35,883 nucleotides of DNA from Phycisphaerae bacterium (lineage in GTDB: Bacteria; Planctomycetota; Phycisphaerae; UBA1845; PWPN01): assembly GCA_012729395.1 (NCBI GenBank), contig JAAYDF010000278.1:1-35883 (forward strand). The letters are read 5' to 3'. The position numbers and the translations under genes are program-made. Each line of letters starts with the position of its first letter. Positions within the stretch are counted from its first letter, which is position 1. Under the pieces are notes generated by a model that searched no databases, was not told the DNA's origin, and saw nothing but the letters and a program-made list of their open reading frames with translations. Of this stretch, positions 24,701 through 33,396 are shown one piece after another.

Positions 24701-25205
24701 GGCCCTCCAGCAGCAGGGTCACACGTTGACCGGCCGCCCGATCCGCCCGGTGGCTGCCGTCTATCTGCCCTTGCTTGAACAGTACGAAACCGTCGCGCAT
24801 CCCACGGTCGGTAAGGGCAAACGCTACCAGTGGCGGGGCGTGCTGGATCTGTCGGCTTTGGATGTCTTGGACGCGGGGGCTCGTGACGCGGGCGGCTCAG
24901 CGTTCTTCTCCGCCCGAATCACCAAGGCGGGCGAGCCATACGCGGTCTCCGATTTGGCTTCGCGAGACGAGCTGGCGGCGGTGATGCGGCACGTGGGGCT
25001 GAGGATGGGCGAGCTGGCCGACGGGATCATCGACGGGTGCGTCGACGTCAACCCCTACTCCCTGCGGCGATACACCCCCTGCACCTGGTGCGTCTATCAG
25101 TCCGTGTGCCGGTACGAGATCGAGACCCAACCACCGCGCCCCCTGGATTCGTACCAGGGCCGTGAGGTGCTGGCCCTGCTCAGCGGCGGAGGTGGCCATG
25201 CCTGA
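21723..25205 (+). CDS. addB: AddB, helicase-nuclease subunit with iron-sulfur cluster
   Basis: AddB pairs with AddA to resect double-strand breaks for recombination, replacing RecBCD in many bacteria. The 1160-aa product starts with a Walker A (GRAGAGKT, residues 8-15) followed by LLLVPEQGSFQME, a known AddB signature. Its C-terminal nuclease has RIDRVD and VIDYKTT (Asp966, Lys968). The four cysteines of the iron-sulfur cluster are visible: Cys806 in FAACAFAHF, and Cys1120, 1123 and 1129 in CTWCVYQSVC, the AddB spacing. GGAGGT at 21711-21716 is a strong ribosome binding site. Its end overlaps addA by 8 bases. From here on codons end mostly in C. Confidence 0.94.
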   Translation: MAVRFVVGRAGAGKTWHCLEAIRAGLRRDAARGPRLLLLVPEQGSFQMERALIETPDLPAYTRCEVLSFQRLAYRIFAETGADPRRGDQTIGGLGRMMVVRRLIGQERGGLSILGPVADKPGLVGQVVRAVDELMRENVEPAVLEELAARTQVDNPLGGARLSDLTRLYRAYLDYLSEDRLDPAQYLRLAAERLTHCRWIDGAEVYVDGFAGFTRQESALLVELARRAERVEIALLMDPAAAAVTSDTLPSLSFSLFARTERTLVQLRKDLRAAGVTEDEPLRLGDQVPRRFRGPGLAELERHVFAERAPKVDAISSPSVRVLELPDRRAEVDAAVTEILRLTREADPPMRYRDIAVIVRDLEAYHDLLSAAMRAHHIPCFIDRRQPTTHHPLIELVRSLLAVAQDDCRLDAVRLMLKTGLLPIAAGDADLLENYLLAHGIEGRTRWLNEWQQRRLFKHRGPDDQLRPYQQEALARVNRAREIWLELMGEWLDAATEPTTPGRQRIEALYACLDRLAVGRQLMDWAAQDEEDGLPDQAATHRQVWGDFLELLDEFAHALGDEPLTSAAFREIIEAGLGEFDLGLAPPTLDQVLVGAIERSRQPAIRAALVLGFDQTFFPRRRSEDPLLGDEEREALEAAGVGIGPSRRRQLLDERMVAYLALTRASQRLWISYPRVEVDGGPLEPSPFLVHVLEALPGLAVEKVQDPRQDRKPAWVNRVGELGGRLAAEFRYRPTLAADRGGDERAVWNALYEAGRSRSEWAAGLRRTLSGLAYRNLAQLSPSLAAQSLAEPFMASVSRLERFAACAFAHFAEYALRLEPRVEAEMTALEVGTLCHGILEQLIDGWAGEGRRLADIEDDQIAADIESVTERILPQLLGDLVVEGPQNDYLCDRSQALVKRVTCWQRDSARAGRFNPKAVEFPFGYHGPGNALTLATPKGRTIHLRGRIDRVDIAELADELVGMVIDYKTTYDRRLDLTAVYHGLSLQLVGYLLALQQQGHTLTGRPIRPVAAVYLPLLEQYETVAHPTVGKGKRYQWRGVLDLSALDVLDAGARDAGGSAFFSARITKAGEPYAVSDLASRDELAAVMRHVGLRMGELADGIIDGCVDVNPYSLRRYTPCTWCVYQSVCRYEIETQPPRPLDSYQGREVLALLSGGGGHA

Positions 25206-28200
25206 CCTGCCGGAGCTGCGTGAACTCTTCGCCCACTTGACCGAGCCGCAGCGCCGCGCGGTGCTGGCCGTCGATCGCAGCCTGCTGGTGTCCGCGGCGG
25301 CCGGAGCCGGCAAGACCATGGTCCTCGCCGAACGCATCGCCGCCTTGGTTTGCGATCTGCCCGCTCCCCGGCGATGCCGGGTTGATGAACTCCTGGTGGT
25401 CACCTTCACCGAGGCGGCGGCTCGCGAGATGCGTACGCGGATCGGCTCTGCGATCCAGAAACGCATCGCCGCCCGCCCGCGCGACGATTATCTCCGCGAG
25501 CAACTCTACCTGTTGGACAACGCGTCCATCTCGACCATCCACGCCTTCTGCCGGGCGCTTATCCAGCGCTGGTTCCCGCAGGCCGAGGTCGACCCGCAGG
25601 TCGCCGTTCTCGCCGAGGACGAGGCCGAGCTGCTGCGACTCGAAGTCATCGAGGATCTCTTCGAGGATCGGTTCGGCTCAGGCGACGATGCCGGGGCTCG
25701 TTTCCGGCAGTTCCTTGAGGAGTATGCTGATGGCAGCGAGGCTCGGGTGCGGCCCATCGTCCTGCAGTTGTCGAGCTTCCTCGGCAGCTTGCCCGCCCCC
25801 GAGGACTGGATGCGCATGGCCCACGGCCGACTCGCCGCCGGCGCCCAAGGCAGTCTCGTGGGGCATGTCGACGAATGCCAGAAGCAACGCCTGCTGCGCG
25901 AGCTGAGTCTCCAGGCGGAATACGCCCAGGAACTGGCCGCCACCGTCCGCTCCGCCTGGCCTGTGGCGTCGCTCCGCGCCGAAGCCCTCGATGCCCATGC
26001 CGCGCAACTCCAGGAATGGCATGCCGCGCTCGGCGAGGCCAAGGCCTCCGCATGGACCTTCATCGCCGACGCGATCAGCAACTACGACCTGAAAACCAAA
26101 CGCAAGCCCTCCAAGCTTTCGCCGGAAGACAGCGCCGCCTACGACGCGGCCAAGGACCTCGTGGATGAGGCCAAGCGGTTGCTCAAAAGCCGGCTTCGGG
26201 ATGCCCTCTGCCGGTTCACTACTGAGGAATACGAGACAGGTCTGCAACTCATCGCTCCGCACGTACACACGCTGCTGGAGCTTGTCTACGAGTTCAACGA
26301 GCGTTATCGCGAGGCCAAGCGGAACCAGGCGGTTGTGGACTTCGAGGATCTGCAGCGATCCGCCTATCGCCTGCTGATTGATCCGGACAACCGGACCGGG
26401 CCCTCTGAAGTCGCTCGCCACTTGCAGCGGCAGTACCGCCACGTCCTGGTGGACGAGTTCCAGGATGTGGACCCGCTGCAAGAGGCCATTCTCCGGATGG
26501 TCAGCCGCGAGTCCGCCGACCCGCCGGCCGGCAACCTGTTCACCGTCGGCGACATCAAGCAGAGCATCTACCGCTTCCGCCTCGCCGAGCCCGACCTCTT
26601 CGCCAAGCGGACGGAGCAGTTTGCCGACGGCTCCGACCTCGGCGAGGTCATCCATCTGCAGGAGAACTTCCGCAGCCGCCGCGAGGTGCTCGACGCGGTG
26701 AACGCCGTCTTCCGCCCGCTGATGCGGCCGACGTTCGGCGGCACCGATTACGACGCGCACGCCGAGCTGCGGGCGGGCATGGCCTACCCCGAGGCGGCCG
26801 AGGATGGACCGGTCTTCGGTCGGCCGGCGGTCGAACTGCACCTGCTCGAACCCATCACCAGCCGAAACGCCCCCACGGTCGCGCATACCGATGACGAGGA
26901 TGATGGCTCCGCGGATGCAAACGGCGGCGACGAGGAACTCGACGGCCTCGACCGTGAGGCCCTGCTGATTGGCCGGCGTATCCGGACCTGGATGGGGCTT
27001 GAAGGCGACGGCAGGCGCTGGCAGGTGGCGGATCGGCCGGCCACACCCGGCGGAGCGCTCGTCACCCGACCGGTCGAGTTCAGCGATATCGTCATCCTTC
27101 TGCGATCCATGCTCCACAAGGCCGAGCCCATCGCTGAGGTGCTTCGCCGCATGGGTATCCCCGTGCGCATCGAGCGAGCCGAGGAAAGCATCGACTCGAC
27201 CGAGTATCGCGACCTGCTCAGCCTGCTCCAGGTGCTCGACAATCAGCAGCAGGATATTCCTCTGGCCGCTGTGCTGCGATCGCCGCTTCTGGGCCAGTCG
27301 TTCAGCGAGAGCGAATTGCTGGAGATCCGCTTGCTGGACCGCGAGGTGCCGTTCCACGCAGCCGTCGCCCGATATGCCCGCGAAGGGAAGAAGAAAGCAC
27401 TGCGAGAGAGAATCGCGGCGGTGCTCAGCCAGCTCGACAGGTACCGCACGCGCATGCGACGCTCGCCCGTGGCCGACGTGCTCTGGGAGATCTACCAGGA
27501 GACGGATTACCTGGCCTATGTCTCCGGGCTGCCCGGCGGCCTGCGACGGCAGGAGCACCTCATCAGCTTGCATGAGGTGGCCCGGCAATTCGGCGGCTTC
27601 GCCCGTCAGGGTCTGCGCCGCTTCCTGCGATTCGTCGAGGATCTTATCGCCCAAGAGCGCCAACCCGTGCCCGGCATGCCCGGAAGCGCCAACGACAACG
27701 TCGTCCGCATCATGTCCATCCATGCCAGCAAGGGCCTTGAGTTCCCCATCGTCGTCCTGCCCGACCTGAGCAAGCGATTCAATCTCCAGGATCTCCGCGG
27801 CAACGTCATCGTCGACCGCAAACTGGGTATTGGCCTTCGGGCGGTCAACGCCGACCAGCGCATCCGCTACCCGACCCTCGCCCACCAGCTCGCCGCCGAG
27901 CAAGTGTTGCGCGAGACCCTCTCAGAGGAACTACGCATCCTGTACGTCGCTCTGACCCGTGCCCGCGAGCACCTCGTTCTCGTCGCCCGCCTGTCACCCC
28001 AGCGAATCGAGCGCTGTCGGCACTGCGGTCGCTCGGGCGGCGGCCCGGCCATCTCGCAGCTTCAGCTCGAAACCGCCGGCCAACCCATCGATTGGCTGCT
28101 GCCGGCCGTCTGCACCGTGCCCGAGCTTGCCAACTGGCCCGAGGACGAGCGGACCGGCAAGCCGTCTGCCGCCTTGTTCGAGGTGCGGATCTACCCGCGA

Positions 28201-29112
28201 TCGGTGACCGATGAGTGGAACCTGCCCTCGCCGATCGAGCCGGCCGTGCGAACCGAAGCCCTCGCCGCCCTTGCCCAGTTGCGACCCCTCCCGCCCGACG
28301 AGCCCCTCGCTGATGCCCTCACCGTCGAGCCGTTGATTCGCGCTCTGACCCATGACTACCCGGCCTGGGAACTGACCAGCTTGCCGGCCCGCATCGGTGT
28401 GACCGAGCTCAAACGTCGCTGGGATGCCCTCTCCGAAGCCGACGAGCGAGCGGATGAGCGCAGCGCGGCCGCGGTCAAGCATGGCCCCCGTGCCAAGTCG
28501 GAGCCGGTGCCCCGGCCGCAGTTCCTCGGCCCTCAGCCCGCGGGTGAGGCCCTGGCTCGGGGGACCGCCACTCATAGGTTCCTTCAGCAGGTTGACCTGC
28601 GGAGAGCCTGCGATGCCGCCGACCTCGCCGACCAGCTCGCCGCGATGACCGCGAGCGGGGCGATCTCCGCCGAGGACGCTGCCCAAGTGATGATCGACGG
28701 GGCCGCTTGGTTCTTCACCAGCCCGCTCGGCATCCGCCTGCGAGATCATGCCGACGCCGTCCAGCGAGAGGTGGCCTTCGTCTGGCGTATGTCGCCGTCG
28801 CAAGTCGATCCGAGCGTCCAGCCCCGCGACGAGCGCGACGTAGTCCTGATCCGCGGCATGGTGGATGTGGTCCTCGCGGATGGGGACCACCTCGAGATCC
28901 TCGACTACAAGACCGACCGGGCGGAGCCCGCGGACTGTGCTCGCCTGGCGGAGGGCTATCGTCACCAGTTGCGACTCTACGCCGCCGCTCTCGCCGACGC
29001 CTACCGCTGCCCGGTCGAGCGTCAGTATCTCGTATTCCTCCATCCGCGACAGATCATCGAGCCGGGGGTGAAAACCCCCGGTTGTGACAACGAGCGAGTA
29101 AAACGCAAGTAA
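25198..29112 (+). CDS. addA: AddA, UvrD-family helicase and nuclease subunit
   Basis: AddA is the ATP-driven 3'-5' helicase of AddAB with a C-terminal nuclease. From the ATG at 25198 the product is 1304 aa. SF1 motifs in order: AAAGAGKTMVL (Walker A, GAGKT 36-40), VVTFTEAAAREM, STIHAFCRALIQRWFP, VDEFQD from residue 418, VGDIKQSIYRFR, QENFRSRREV, MSIHASKGLEFPIVVLPDL and LYVALTRAREHLVLV. Nuclease: GTATHRFLQQVD and RGMVDVVLADGDHLEILDYK, with Asp1236 and Lys1238. GGAGGT at 25188-25193 supports the start. The last ~16 residues (PGVKTPGCDNERVKRK) are encoded by a REP-like palindrome and flank, so the native C-terminus probably ended near IIE. Confidence 0.95.
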   Translation: MPDLPELRELFAHLTEPQRRAVLAVDRSLLVSAAAGAGKTMVLAERIAALVCDLPAPRRCRVDELLVVTFTEAAAREMRTRIGSAIQKRIAARPRDDYLREQLYLLDNASISTIHAFCRALIQRWFPQAEVDPQVAVLAEDEAELLRLEVIEDLFEDRFGSGDDAGARFRQFLEEYADGSEARVRPIVLQLSSFLGSLPAPEDWMRMAHGRLAAGAQGSLVGHVDECQKQRLLRELSLQAEYAQELAATVRSAWPVASLRAEALDAHAAQLQEWHAALGEAKASAWTFIADAISNYDLKTKRKPSKLSPEDSAAYDAAKDLVDEAKRLLKSRLRDALCRFTTEEYETGLQLIAPHVHTLLELVYEFNERYREAKRNQAVVDFEDLQRSAYRLLIDPDNRTGPSEVARHLQRQYRHVLVDEFQDVDPLQEAILRMVSRESADPPAGNLFTVGDIKQSIYRFRLAEPDLFAKRTEQFADGSDLGEVIHLQENFRSRREVLDAVNAVFRPLMRPTFGGTDYDAHAELRAGMAYPEAAEDGPVFGRPAVELHLLEPITSRNAPTVAHTDDEDDGSADANGGDEELDGLDREALLIGRRIRTWMGLEGDGRRWQVADRPATPGGALVTRPVEFSDIVILLRSMLHKAEPIAEVLRRMGIPVRIERAEESIDSTEYRDLLSLLQVLDNQQQDIPLAAVLRSPLLGQSFSESELLEIRLLDREVPFHAAVARYAREGKKKALRERIAAVLSQLDRYRTRMRRSPVADVLWEIYQETDYLAYVSGLPGGLRRQEHLISLHEVARQFGGFARQGLRRFLRFVEDLIAQERQPVPGMPGSANDNVVRIMSIHASKGLEFPIVVLPDLSKRFNLQDLRGNVIVDRKLGIGLRAVNADQRIRYPTLAHQLAAEQVLRETLSEELRILYVALTRAREHLVLVARLSPQRIERCRHCGRSGGGPAISQLQLETAGQPIDWLLPAVCTVPELANWPEDERTGKPSAALFEVRIYPRSVTDEWNLPSPIEPAVRTEALAALAQLRPLPPDEPLADALTVEPLIRALTHDYPAWELTSLPARIGVTELKRRWDALSEADERADERSAAAVKHGPRAKSEPVPRPQFLGPQPAGEALARGTATHRFLQQVDLRRACDAADLADQLAAMTASGAISAEDAAQVMIDGAAWFFTSPLGIRLRDHADAVQREVAFVWRMSPSQVDPSVQPRDERDVVLIRGMVDVVLADGDHLEILDYKTDRAEPADCARLAEGYRHQLRLYAAALADAYRCPVERQYLVFLHPRQIIEPGVKTPGCDNERVKRK

Positions 29113-29151
29113 GTGACGACGCCAACGAGCCGGGGGTGACAACCCCCGGTT
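29058..29151. repeat. Two copies of a 26-bp REP-like palindrome
   Basis: Copies at 29058-29083 and 29126-29151 differ at one base. Each folds into a perfect 8-bp stem, CCGGGGGT with ACCCCCGG, with a four-base loop (GAAA in the first, a GNRA loop; GACA in the second). They begin CGAGCC and end GGTT. The first is inside the 3' end of the addA frame; the second is in the addA-comEC gap and is followed by TTTAGT. In that position the pair may also end transcription or protect the mRNA end. Confidence 0.85.
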
Positions 29152-29216
29152 TAGTCCGCAAGCAAGCAGATAAGCACTATCGCGAACGCGCCACTTACTG
29201 GGGTTACCCCTTCGCG

Positions 29217-31790
29217 ATGAACCACAACACGGACCCACAAACGCCTCCTGCGTCCACCCCGACGCCTCCGCGCCTCACCATCTGTCGCCGTTGGCTCGAA
29301 TCCGAGCCTCTCGTCGCCCCGGTCGCAGGGCTCATCACCGGCATCATCCTGGACAGTCGCTGGCCGATCCCTCTCTCCGTCGCACTGCTCGTCTTCGCCC
29401 TCTCCGGCCTGCTTCTCTGGCAAGCCCGCCGCCGCGACTGGCTCGGCTACGCCGCGGTATTCGTCGCCGCGATGGCTCTCGGAGCCGCCCGGCACGACCT
29501 GGGCTTCCGCCGCATCCGTGCCGACCACGTCGTCCGCCGATGTGTCTCGCCCGTTACTCCCGTCCGCATGGTCGGCACCGTCCTCTCGCCCCCGCGAATC
29601 GCCCCCATCGACACCGGCCAACTCCAGGCCTTCACGCAATCCCCGCGAACGCGAATGCTCGTCGAGGCCGAGCAACTCGCCGGCGTCAAAGGCACGATCC
29701 CGGTCTCCGGTGCGGTCGCCGTCGTGGTCCGCGAGCCGGTCCTGCATGTCTCCGCAGGCGATCGGGTCGAGCTTTTCGGGCACGTGTACCGTCCAAGCAG
29801 CCCGGAGAACCCCGGCGAGTGGGATTGGTCCCTGGTCGGCCAGAGGCAGGGGGTGCTCGCGGGCCTGTCTTGCGGCAAGGCGGGCAACGTGCGTGTCCTC
29901 GGCGAGTCGAGCCCCTGGGCACGACGGCTGGCGGTCCTGCGCCGCCAGGCCCGGCACGCGATGCTCGATAACACCTTCCGTGCCGAACAGCCCGGCGCCC
30001 AACTGCTCGCCGCTATGGTGCTCGGCCAGCGCAGCGCCGTCAGCCCGCAACTCAACGACCAGTTCGCCGCCGCCGGCACCGTCCACTACCTCAGCGTCAG
30101 CGGGGCTCACGTGGGCATGCTCGCCTCTGCCGTGTGGCTGGCGGGTCTGGTCCTCGGGGCCTCACGCCGGGCCTGTGCCGCCTGGGTCATGATCGCTATC
30201 ACCCTCTACGCCGTGGTCACCGAGCCACGCCCGCCGATCCTCCGCGCCGTTCTGGTCGGCGATCTTCTCTGCCTGGCCATCCTGCTACGCCGCCCGGTGC
30301 GCTCGCTCAACTGGCTTGCCCTCGCGGCCATCATCCTGCTCATGGTTCAGCCTACGCAGTTGTTCGATCCCGCGTTCCAGCTGTCGTTCGGTACGGTGAC
30401 GGCCCTGCTGCTCCTTACCCCCCGACTGCACGAGACCGGACGCAGGCTGTGGCATCGGGCGCTCGGCCGAGATGACCCGCTGCTCATGCCCGAGATCCAG
30501 CGGCTGCTTAACCCTCGTTCGCTGCCGCGCCGCAGTCTCGAAACCGCCACCCGCATGGTCGGCGCCGCCCTCACTGTGACCGTCGGGGCCTCGCTGGCCA
30601 GTCTGCCCCTCGCCGCTTATCACTTCCAACGTATCGCCCCGTGGGGCTGGTTCAATAACCTGCTCATCCTGCCGGTCGTCTGGGTGGTCGAGGTACTCGG
30701 GCTGGTCAAGACCGCCGTTGCGTTCATACTTCCACCCGCAGCGGAGTTACTGGGCGCGCCGCTGGCCTGGGCCACGGAGCTACTGGTCGGCTTGGTGGAA
30801 CGACTCGCAAGGCTGCCCGGGACCGGGATGGCCGTGCCTCGTTGGCCCGCCTGGCTGGCCCTCGCCGCGGTCGGCGTCATGGCTCTTTGGGTGATCGCCC
30901 ACGCGCTGCGCATCGACCGCCGCTGGATCTTGACCGTGGCCCTCGCATGGTCCGTGCTCGCTGCTTGGCGGCTGGCTCCACCATCACCCACGAACTCCTG
31001 CCGGGTGGATGTCCTCGCGGTGGGGGCCGGCACCGCTTGCGTGATTCAGTTGCCTGACGGGCGGGCTATCCTCTACGACGTCGGCGCCATTCCACCCTAC
31101 AACCTGAATAAGTGGACCGTAAGCCCGTTTCTGGCCGACCGTCGCATCCGCCGCCTCGAGGCCGCGGTAATCAGCCACGCCGACCTCGACCACTGCGTGG
31201 GCCTGCTCGACGTCGCCGACCAGTACCCGATCCGCCGAGTACTGGCTCCGCCGCACATGGCCGACGACGCCAAGCCCTACAGCCTCGCCGTCTGGGTCGA
31301 GGCGGGCATGCGAGCCCGCGGCGTACCCTGGCAGAGCGTGGTGCGCGGCGATCGGCTCACCGGCACCGGCGACGTGACCATCGAGGTGCTCTGGCCGCCA
31401 CCGCCCGCACAGTTGACAATCGCCAAGGCCAACGACACCGCCGTCGTGCTCCGCCTCAGCTACGCCGGCTGGCGCGTGCTGCTCTGCGGGGACATCGAGG
31501 AGCTGGCCCAACACCATCTGCTCGCGTCCGCGGACCTCAAAGCGGACGTACTACTCCTACCGCATCACGGCTCCGTCGAGCCGACCACCGAGGCCTTTAT
31601 CCAAGCCGTCAATCCCCAATACTGCATCCGCTCGAGCGGGCAACGCGACGCCCACACCCGCAACGGCCTGCTGCCCCTGATCGCTGATCGAGGTTACCTC
31701 AACACCGCCGACGACGGCGCGATTAGCATCCACCTCGCCCCCGGCCGCCTTGCGGTCTCCGCCAACCGCCCGCGTCCCGCCGTCAAGTAG
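29217..31790 (+). CDS. comEC: ComEC/Rec2-type DNA uptake channel protein
   Basis: ComEC is the inner-membrane channel that carries single-stranded DNA into the cytoplasm during natural transformation. From the ATG at 29217 the product is 857 aa with the full domain order. An N-terminal membrane and DUF4131-like region comes first, then the Competence domain with SVSGAHVGMLAS (Ser at 295) and many membrane segments. A C-terminal metallo-beta-lactamase-like domain follows, with VLAVGAGTACVIQLPDGR, the metal motif HADLDH at 654-659 and LLPHHGS. The frame opens upstream at a GTG within the REP-like hairpin (29136), but the added 27 residues are not family-like. The ribosome binding site is weak. 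It follows addAB by about 100 bp; linkage of uptake and recombination genes makes functional sense. Confidence 0.92.
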   Translation: MNHNTDPQTPPASTPTPPRLTICRRWLESEPLVAPVAGLITGIILDSRWPIPLSVALLVFALSGLLLWQARRRDWLGYAAVFVAAMALGAARHDLGFRRIRADHVVRRCVSPVTPVRMVGTVLSPPRIAPIDTGQLQAFTQSPRTRMLVEAEQLAGVKGTIPVSGAVAVVVREPVLHVSAGDRVELFGHVYRPSSPENPGEWDWSLVGQRQGVLAGLSCGKAGNVRVLGESSPWARRLAVLRRQARHAMLDNTFRAEQPGAQLLAAMVLGQRSAVSPQLNDQFAAAGTVHYLSVSGAHVGMLASAVWLAGLVLGASRRACAAWVMIAITLYAVVTEPRPPILRAVLVGDLLCLAILLRRPVRSLNWLALAAIILLMVQPTQLFDPAFQLSFGTVTALLLLTPRLHETGRRLWHRALGRDDPLLMPEIQRLLNPRSLPRRSLETATRMVGAALTVTVGASLASLPLAAYHFQRIAPWGWFNNLLILPVVWVVEVLGLVKTAVAFILPPAAELLGAPLAWATELLVGLVERLARLPGTGMAVPRWPAWLALAAVGVMALWVIAHALRIDRRWILTVALAWSVLAAWRLAPPSPTNSCRVDVLAVGAGTACVIQLPDGRAILYDVGAIPPYNLNKWTVSPFLADRRIRRLEAAVISHADLDHCVGLLDVADQYPIRRVLAPPHMADDAKPYSLAVWVEAGMRARGVPWQSVVRGDRLTGTGDVTIEVLWPPPPAQLTIAKANDTAVVLRLSYAGWRVLLCGDIEELAQHHLLASADLKADVLLLPHHGSVEPTTEAFIQAVNPQYCIRSSGQRDAHTRNGLLPLIADRGYLNTADDGAISIHLAPGRLAVSANRPRPAVK

Positions 31791-32191
31791 CCCTGGGCCC
31801 ACGACATAGTCCGGTACGTGCCGATCGGTGAGGGACCGGTTCAGCCTGTGTCCAAGTGAACATCGCCGAGAGGGTATCTCGCGATGTTACGTGACAGCAG
31901 TACCCGCCGCGCGGACAGCAAACAGCGCATCAACGTGCCGGCCGGCGTCGGCGTTTCAGTCTCTCGGCCGGCCTTGCCTGGTCGGATTCTGTGTCCTCCA
32001 TGTGATGCCGAGAAGATCAGTTCCATTGTATGATCTCCCGGTGCTCGGCGAACGACAAATCCGGGCCTTGACGCAGGTGGGCGGATTATGGAATTCACAC
32101 AGTAGGAGTTGTTCGCAAATCGATCCGCCATGGGCACGGGATTCCGCTCGATCGGGCGGAAGCCTCACGGCGCTGTGCCTCTGTGAAGAGG
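31791..32191. other. Intergenic region after comEC
   Basis: No gene is visible in 401 bp. It contains an imperfect hairpin ACATCGCCGAGA / TCTCGCGATGT at 31860-31887 (one bulged C, no T-run), and an 8-bp inverted repeat GCCGGCCG / CGGCCGGC at 31937-31944 and 31965-31972. A TATGAT at 32029-32034 without a good -35 could belong to the downstream gene. Confidence 0.4.
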
Positions 32192-32575
32192 ATGAAGGAG
32201 ACGTCTCGACAGGTTCTCCGACTTGGCTGTGCGGCGGCGGTCTGTCTGTGTGTGGCCGCCATCGCCCAGGCGAACATCATGGTTTACGATGACCTCTGGG
32301 ACGTCAGCCGAGACACGTCAATTGTCGCTCACAGCGGCGTGCTGGCCAGCAGCGATGCACGGAACATGATCGGGTTCGCTGGTATGGGAGGCGAGCCATC
32401 CACCTTGCTGTTCGACGACAACAAGCCGGCAGGTTCGTTGCATTACATCGAGTGGCATACCTTCTCGCCCGTCAGAATCGAATCGTTCAACATTGTGGCT
32501 GCTCATGATTATGACGCGTCTGACCGACGGGCATTCAGTGGATTTGAGCTGTTCGCTTGGTCCGGTCAAACCTGA
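32192..32575 (+). CDS. Secreted hypothetical protein, possibly truncated
   Basis: The 127-aa product begins with a clear signal peptide (charged KETSRQ, hydrophobic LGCAAAVCLCVAAIA, probable cleavage after AQA). It is followed by a beta-rich stretch without cysteines (YDDLWDVSRDTSIVAHSGVL, then FSGFELFAWSGQT at the end). I do not recognise the family with confidence; the style recalls N-terminal parts of planctomycete surface or PEP-CTERM-type proteins. No C-terminal sorting signal is present. The protein ends abruptly where similar proteins continue, and the next frame reads SNLTYHARITVEQAS, so a frameshift or deletion is likely. A GTG at 32183 is an alternative start. Confidence 0.55.
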   Translation: MKETSRQVLRLGCAAAVCLCVAAIAQANIMVYDDLWDVSRDTSIVAHSGVLASSDARNMIGFAGMGGEPSTLLFDDNKPAGSLHYIEWHTFSPVRIESFNIVAAHDYDASDRRAFSGFELFAWSGQT

Positions 32576-32895
32576 CATATCACGCAAGGATCACCGTGGA
32601 GCAGGCGAGCGGAAGGCAGTGCCGAGTAGATAGCACCAGGGGGCTATACCGATGTGTTCGCTGCCCCGCGTTTGGCAGCGGCCACCTTCCGAGTTCGAAA
32701 TCGCTCAAGGTGGCGGCGCGAACGGGTCTGTTAACTGGGCGAGGGCTGCTTGCGAGAGAGTCCGAGAGTTCGGGCCGTTGCTCTCGGCGTGCGGTTCATT
32801 CAGCCCTTCCGTCTCGCAAGAAAGGACTCATGAGCACAGTTGCCTGAGTGCCTCCGATGCGTCTGTTCCCGGAAACCGCCGAAGCAGCGTGAACG
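32576..32895. other. Non-coding stretch with dispersed repeat copy A
   Basis: Between the truncated secreted gene and the minus-strand gene there is no complete gene. Open frames here run through the dispersed repeat (32691-32794) and out of it without any recognisable domain. The first part may be the decayed 3' end of the secreted-protein gene. Confidence 0.45.
32691..32794 (+). repeat. Dispersed 104-bp repeat, copy A
   Basis: Starting with GAGTTCGAAATC, this 104-base block matches the block at 35589-35692 at 91 of 104 positions with no gaps. In one frame both encode a similar peptide containing NGSVNWARA and ERVREFGPL. The block can form a CGAGGGC / GCTCTCG stem (one G-T pair). Confidence 0.85.
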
Positions 32896-33396
32896 TCACC
32901 CTGGATCCACTTCACTCAAGAATGAGACGATGTCAGATTCAAAGGCGCGGATACCATCAAGAATCTGGTTCGTCAGGCTTTCTTGGTCCTCCAAAGAGCA
33001 GCCTTCTGCAAGCGTAGCTGTTACGATGGCATCTATGCCAGCACCGGGCTTCATGAGCCGGTGCTTGTGGTATCCTGCGTTGAGAAGTAGATCCCAATAG
33101 CGGCTCTGTACCCTTCGGTTCCGTGCAGCGAGCCAGATTTCAAAGCCGAAGGTTTCGTAGTTGAAGACGATCGCGAGCTTGAGATTGCGTTCCTTAAGCG
33201 TGTCGGATAGCAGCGCAAAGTAGGTCATATCGAAGTAACCTTGGTACAATGCGGATACGAAACGTTCGCCTCTTTGCTCGGCACACAACGTTCGCAATCG
33301 AGACATGTACGATATGATTCCTTTGTAGGCACGCCGTATCGACCCATCACGCAAGCGTTTCTGCAGCTCTCGAATGTCCTTGTCGAGCATATCCAT
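32896..33396 (-). CDS. DUF7000-like protein (tentative family)
   Basis: The 166-aa product has features I associate with the DUF7000 family: an N-terminal helix (DIRELQKRLRDGSIRRAYKG), then YMSRLRTL, YQGYFDMTYFALL, LKLAIVFNYETFGFEIWLAA, and RVQSRYWDLL. Function of the family is unknown to me. The ATG (complement of 33394-33396) is preceded on its strand by GTGGAGATCGCGA, a good ribosome binding site. The frame runs on upstream to 34188, but that part crosses repeats and is not protein-like. It is visibly less GC-rich than the genes to its left, points against all other large genes here, and lies between dispersed repeat copies A and B. These features fit a transferred cargo gene. Confidence 0.75.
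   Translation of the reverse strand: MDMLDKDIRELQKRLRDGSIRRAYKGIISYMSRLRTLCAEQRGERFVSALYQGYFDMTYFALLSDTLKERNLKLAIVFNYETFGFEIWLAARNRRVQSRYWDLLLNAGYHKHRLMKPGAGIDAIVTATLAEGCSLEDQESLTNQILDGIRAFESDIVSFLSEVDPG

Noticed and set aside
25678-27903. 741-codon minus-strand open frame opposite addA
   Set aside because: It is the antisense shadow of addA. GC-rich third positions suppress stops on the other strand, while the + strand carries every helicase and nuclease motif.
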